This document shows positions 61,617 to 64,000 of a stretch of DNA of 64,000 bases, piece after piece. The notes under the pieces were generated by a model that searched no databases, was not told where the DNA came from, and saw only the letters and a list, made by a program, of their open reading frames with translations. The DNA is taken from positions 10,163,001-10,227,000 of the forward strand of contig NC_135132.1 of assembly GCF_050908995.1 (NCBI RefSeq), given 5' to 3'. The first letter of the stretch is position 1. Each line of letters starts with the position of its first letter. A program made the translations under genes and the position numbers. Origin of the DNA: Andrena cerasifolii (Eukaryota > Arthropoda > Insecta > Hymenoptera > Andrenidae).

Positions 61617-64000
61617 CTGTAAATAAACAATTCACGGTAATCGAATTCCAGCGATCACCTAGTCACCTATTCCGCTTTATAAATCCTTATCAACTTACCT
61701 AGTTGATACCACGGGTCATTATTCCCAGCGTCTTTCCTTGCCGAATCAATTGCGTGGCGCAGAGCAAGCGGTACCACACAAGTCATGCATAGCGGCGGCT
61801 CACCAATAGCTTTAACACAAAGGTACCAAATAAAAATCTATTCAACACCACTCGTCTTGGTAGTTGCATTTATTTGTACCTTTCGAACGAATCACGCTGA
61901 GCTGGTTCGGTGAATTTCGACGGAAATAAATACGGAAATCGATGGGGATATCCTTTGCCCCGGGTGGCTTGTAATTCTGCGGGAAAGAAAGACACGTTGC
62001 ACGTCAAGGAAATCATTTCTCAGATAAGCCTTCAATGTACAATTATGGAGAACGAACCCAGGTTCTGTAATTGACCAATTCGCCAGATTTCGGATCGTAA
62101 ATTAAGTCCTCCGAGGTCCAGTATCCGAGTCCCATTGCGAAGGCACCCTCCACTTGTCCCACGTCCAGCTGTGGATTCATACTCTTCCCTACGTCCTCTA
62201 TTAAATCCACCCTGGTTACGTTGTGCTGGCCAGTTAACATGTCCACCTCAACTTCGGCCACGGTAGCTCCGTATATGGGGTACGGTTGAATATCGTCTTT
62301 CGCGGTGTACCTGCATAGCATTACGAATTGGTTGAGCACACGTTGCAGTGGAAAGTTACAAGCTATTGCTACGAGCGTACATGTAACGTGCACAAAGATC
62401 AACATCCTTTAGGTATGCTGCCATCACCAATTCCTGCCACGTGGGATTCTTTAGCTCCTGCCTGATGGGTTCCAGTCTCTTCATAAGCTCCTTGCAAGAC
62501 ATCATTGTCGCCTGAAATCAAACACGATCGCTTTGATCCATCATAAAAAGCGATAGGTGAAATACTTACTGCTGTGGTACACTTACATATGCACAGGTTT
62601 CGCTTGTGATGCTGCCACCAGTGACAGCATTGTTTGGAGCTGTTAAATTGTTAGTTGGCTTGACAGTAACCAGTGACAGTTCGATTCCTAAAAAGTGTGC
62701 TGCCACTTGAGCTATCTGCGACAGAGGAAGACTAACGTCAGATCTGATTTCCAGTCAACACCCGATGTATCGACAGCTATGCTTCCGCGTACCTTTGTAT
62801 TAATTCCCTGACCACACTCGATTCCACCATGAGTCACAGAAACTGTACCGTCGCGAGCGTAGATTGCAACGTGGGCGTTGAACTGGCCCCAGAGTTGCAG
62901 GGGATACATCATGGTTGTGATCGCGATCCCCTTCTTCTTCCATCGGTTTTCCTATGGAGATTTCGATAAGCTTCAATATTTGTAACTGCTAAACGGTACT
63001 ACGAGGCTTCTTACATTATTGAACGCCTCCACTGCATTCTTCCTCGTCCCATAGTCAGCCAGCTTGCACAATTCCTCTACCATCGGCTGCAGAATACGCT
63101 TGTGATCGTCACTCATGTTCAGCAATCTCACCTCTAATGGATCTTTTCCTACAGCCTTCGCGATATGCGTCATTATGTTCTCTACCATACCCAAACCTTC
63201 AGTGGACCCTGGAAACGAGTAGAAATACATAGAGAGATCCTTCTTTCTATCAATGGTAGATTAATTTGGCTTACCTGGTGCTCGACACCAAGTATTTGAC
63301 GCCAAATCGGTTTTGGCTTCGAAGCCCTGAAAGGCCCAGGTACTTGAATCGTAGCAGCTGCGAAGTTCCGTACGTACAATTAACATTTCTCTCGCCAAAA
63401 TTAGAGAACAATAAAAGAATCTTATTCAATATGACTTACCCACTGTGCAGTGCTGAGTATTTTATATCATTAACAATTGCATACAATACCATTAATTGCA
63501 TTACAATACCTTTTCAATTGTTCTACCGCGGAAGGTGCGTGGGCCTCGTTTAAGATGCAGCCAGCGTTACCCCAGTGCTTGGAATTCAGGTACTGTATTC
63601 GTCCATTGTCATCCACGCCCACCTCGTACTCCTGAAGGGTATCGAACCTCTTGCCAATGGCCTTCATGTTGCTCTCTATAGACAATACGAAGCGCACTGG
63701 ACGATTCAGTTTATAGCAGGCCACCGCGCAGGCACAAGCCACCTGCGTGGCACGGGATATCTTCGCACCGTAAGCGCCACCCAGCCGCCTCACTTGGATA
63801 TTTATGCTACGCAGAATTAACGCAATAGTTAATCAAATATTATAGTATTCACTTCGTACACCTAACTTACACTCCAACCACAGTCACGCAGATATCTTAC
63901 CTATTGTTCTTTACGTTAAGGCACTCGGCTATGGAAACCTGAGTCAGATCTACCCACTGCGTTGCAGGATAAACGTCCATCCCATCCTCAGTAGGCACGC
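61549..64000 (-). CDS. Aldehyde oxidase / xanthine dehydrogenase family, 3' part (11 exons, 5' end outside window)
   Basis: Molybdenum hydroxylase that oxidises aldehydes or N-heterocycles at a molybdopterin centre; cytosolic. Joined exons give one frame of about 530 aa covering most of the molybdopterin-binding domains. Seen: EDGMDVYPATQWVDLTQV, QVRRLGGAYGAK, NTWCRAPGSTEG, HGGIECGQGINTK, PNNAVTGGSITSE, the active-site glutamate in KAIGEPPL, and a C-terminus ending KEQMIL. The variant loops look more like insect aldehyde oxidase than xanthine dehydrogenase. The 2Fe-2S and FAD domains must lie beyond 64000. Introns are short (about 70-230 nt), unlike the adjacent PMCA gene. The exact substrate cannot be inferred. 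Confidence 0.93.
61699..61809 (-). CDS. Oxidase exon j (catalytic glutamate)
   Basis: 111 nt, acceptor GTTAAAG|CT, donor CTAG|GTAAGT, phase 1 to 1. It encodes AIGEPPLCMT with the active-site Glu, then ALRHAIDSARKD and DPWYQL. Confidence 0.9.
61880..61976 (-). CDS. Oxidase exon i
   Basis: 97 nt, acceptor CCCGCAG|AAT, donor AAAG|GTACAA, phase 0 to 1. It encodes NYKPPGAKDIPIDFRI and NSPNQLSVIRSK. Confidence 0.9.
62058..62310 (-). CDS. Oxidase exon h
   Basis: 253 nt, acceptor ATGCAG|G, phase 2 to 0. It encodes YTAKDDIQPYPIYGATVAEV, IEDVGKSMNPQLDVGQVEGA and the GLGYWTSE segment. The donor TGG|GTTCGT is weak, but the frame and family alignment require it. Confidence 0.88.
62381..62511 (-). CDS. 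Oxidase exon g
   Basis: 131 nt, acceptor TTTCAG|GCG, donor ACAT|GTACGC, phase 0 to 2. It encodes MMSCKELMKRLEPIRQEL, AAYLKDVDLCARYM. Confidence 0.88.
62587..62715 (-). CDS. Oxidase exon f
   Basis: 129 nt, acceptor TCGCAG|ATA, donor TAT|GTAAGT, phase 0 to 0. It encodes IAQVAAHFLGIE and NNAVTGGSITSETCAY. Confidence 0.9.
62793..62951 (-). CDS. Oxidase exon e
   Basis: 159 nt, acceptor CCATAG|GAA, donor AAG|GTACGC, phase 0 to 0. It encodes NRWKKKGIA and VTHGGIECGQGINTK, part of the molybdopterin pocket. Confidence 0.92.
63015..63208 (-). CDS. Oxidase exon d
   Basis: 194 nt, acceptor TTTCCAG|GG, donor AATAAT|GTAAGA, phase 1 to 0. It encodes STEGLGMVENIM and KDPLEVRLLNM, conserved through the family. 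Confidence 0.92.
63275..63357 (-). CDS. Oxidase exon c
   Basis: 83 nt, acceptor TTCGCAG|C, donor CCAG|GTAAGC. It encodes CYDSSTWAFQGFEAKTDLAS and NTWCRAP, just before the conserved GSTEG. Confidence 0.9.
63510..63806 (-). CDS. Oxidase exon b
   Basis: 297 nt, acceptor GCGTAG|C, donor AAAAG|GTATTG, phase 2 to 2. It encodes NIQVRRLGGAYGAKISRAT, the cofactor-binding loop, and the NAGCILNEAH segment. Confidence 0.92.
63901..64000 (-). CDS. Oxidase exon a (partial at window edge)
   Basis: Open to the right edge; donor AATAG|GTAAGA in phase 2. It encodes PTEDGMDVYPATQW, VDLTQVSIAECLNVKNN. Confidence 0.9.

Overview
The window is insect genomic DNA, possibly hymenopteran. Evidence: spliced genes with short GT-AG introns, a plasma-membrane Ca2+ ATPase whose protein reads like other insect orthologues, an insect-type molybdenum hydroxylase, and many cut-and-paste DNA transposon remnants. 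I see no bacterial-style operons, CRISPR arrays, rRNA or phage genes. The assignment to Hymenoptera is a guess; 'insect' is well supported.

Two protein genes are well supported, both on the minus strand and head to tail. (1) At 3686-26421 lies the complete coding region of a PMCA-type Ca2+ pump. I reconstructed twelve constitutive coding exons plus one 36-nt optional microexon, and every junction keeps GT-AG and frame. The product is about 1265 aa (1277 with the microexon). It has ten membrane segments, TGES, PEGLP, DKTGT and TGDGTND motifs, a calmodulin-binding segment split across the last splice junction, and a C-terminal ETSI PDZ ligand. (2) At 61549-64000 lies the 3' part (eleven exons) of an aldehyde oxidase/xanthine dehydrogenase family gene. 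It covers most of the molybdopterin domain; the iron-sulfur and FAD parts lie beyond the right edge.

Layout: 1-3685 is the region downstream of the pump stop codon (3' UTR and flank, with two small transposon remnants). 3686-26542 is the pump, with a 9.9-kb last intron and several transposons in introns. 26543-61521 has no recognisable coding gene. It probably holds distal promoters and non-coding 5' exons of the pump, and it is crowded with MITEs, palindromes, tandem repeats and CpG-rich tracts. 61522-64000 is the oxidase.

The mobile-element content is the richest novelty. A 2.1-kb hAT element (53712-55819) has an exact 8-bp target duplication, terminal inverted repeats of about 390 bp and a decayed transposase. 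A piggyBac-like TTAA MITE is nested inside a hAT MITE (33176-33668). A nearly perfect 720-bp TTAA palindrome lies at 35428-36155. A PIF/Harbinger-like MITE with TAA duplications sits in a pump intron. A 147-bp mariner-like MITE and several other foldback elements are also present. Transcript-level novelties in the pump are a basic microexon, a stop-free 75-nt in-frame intron, and a NAGNAG acceptor.
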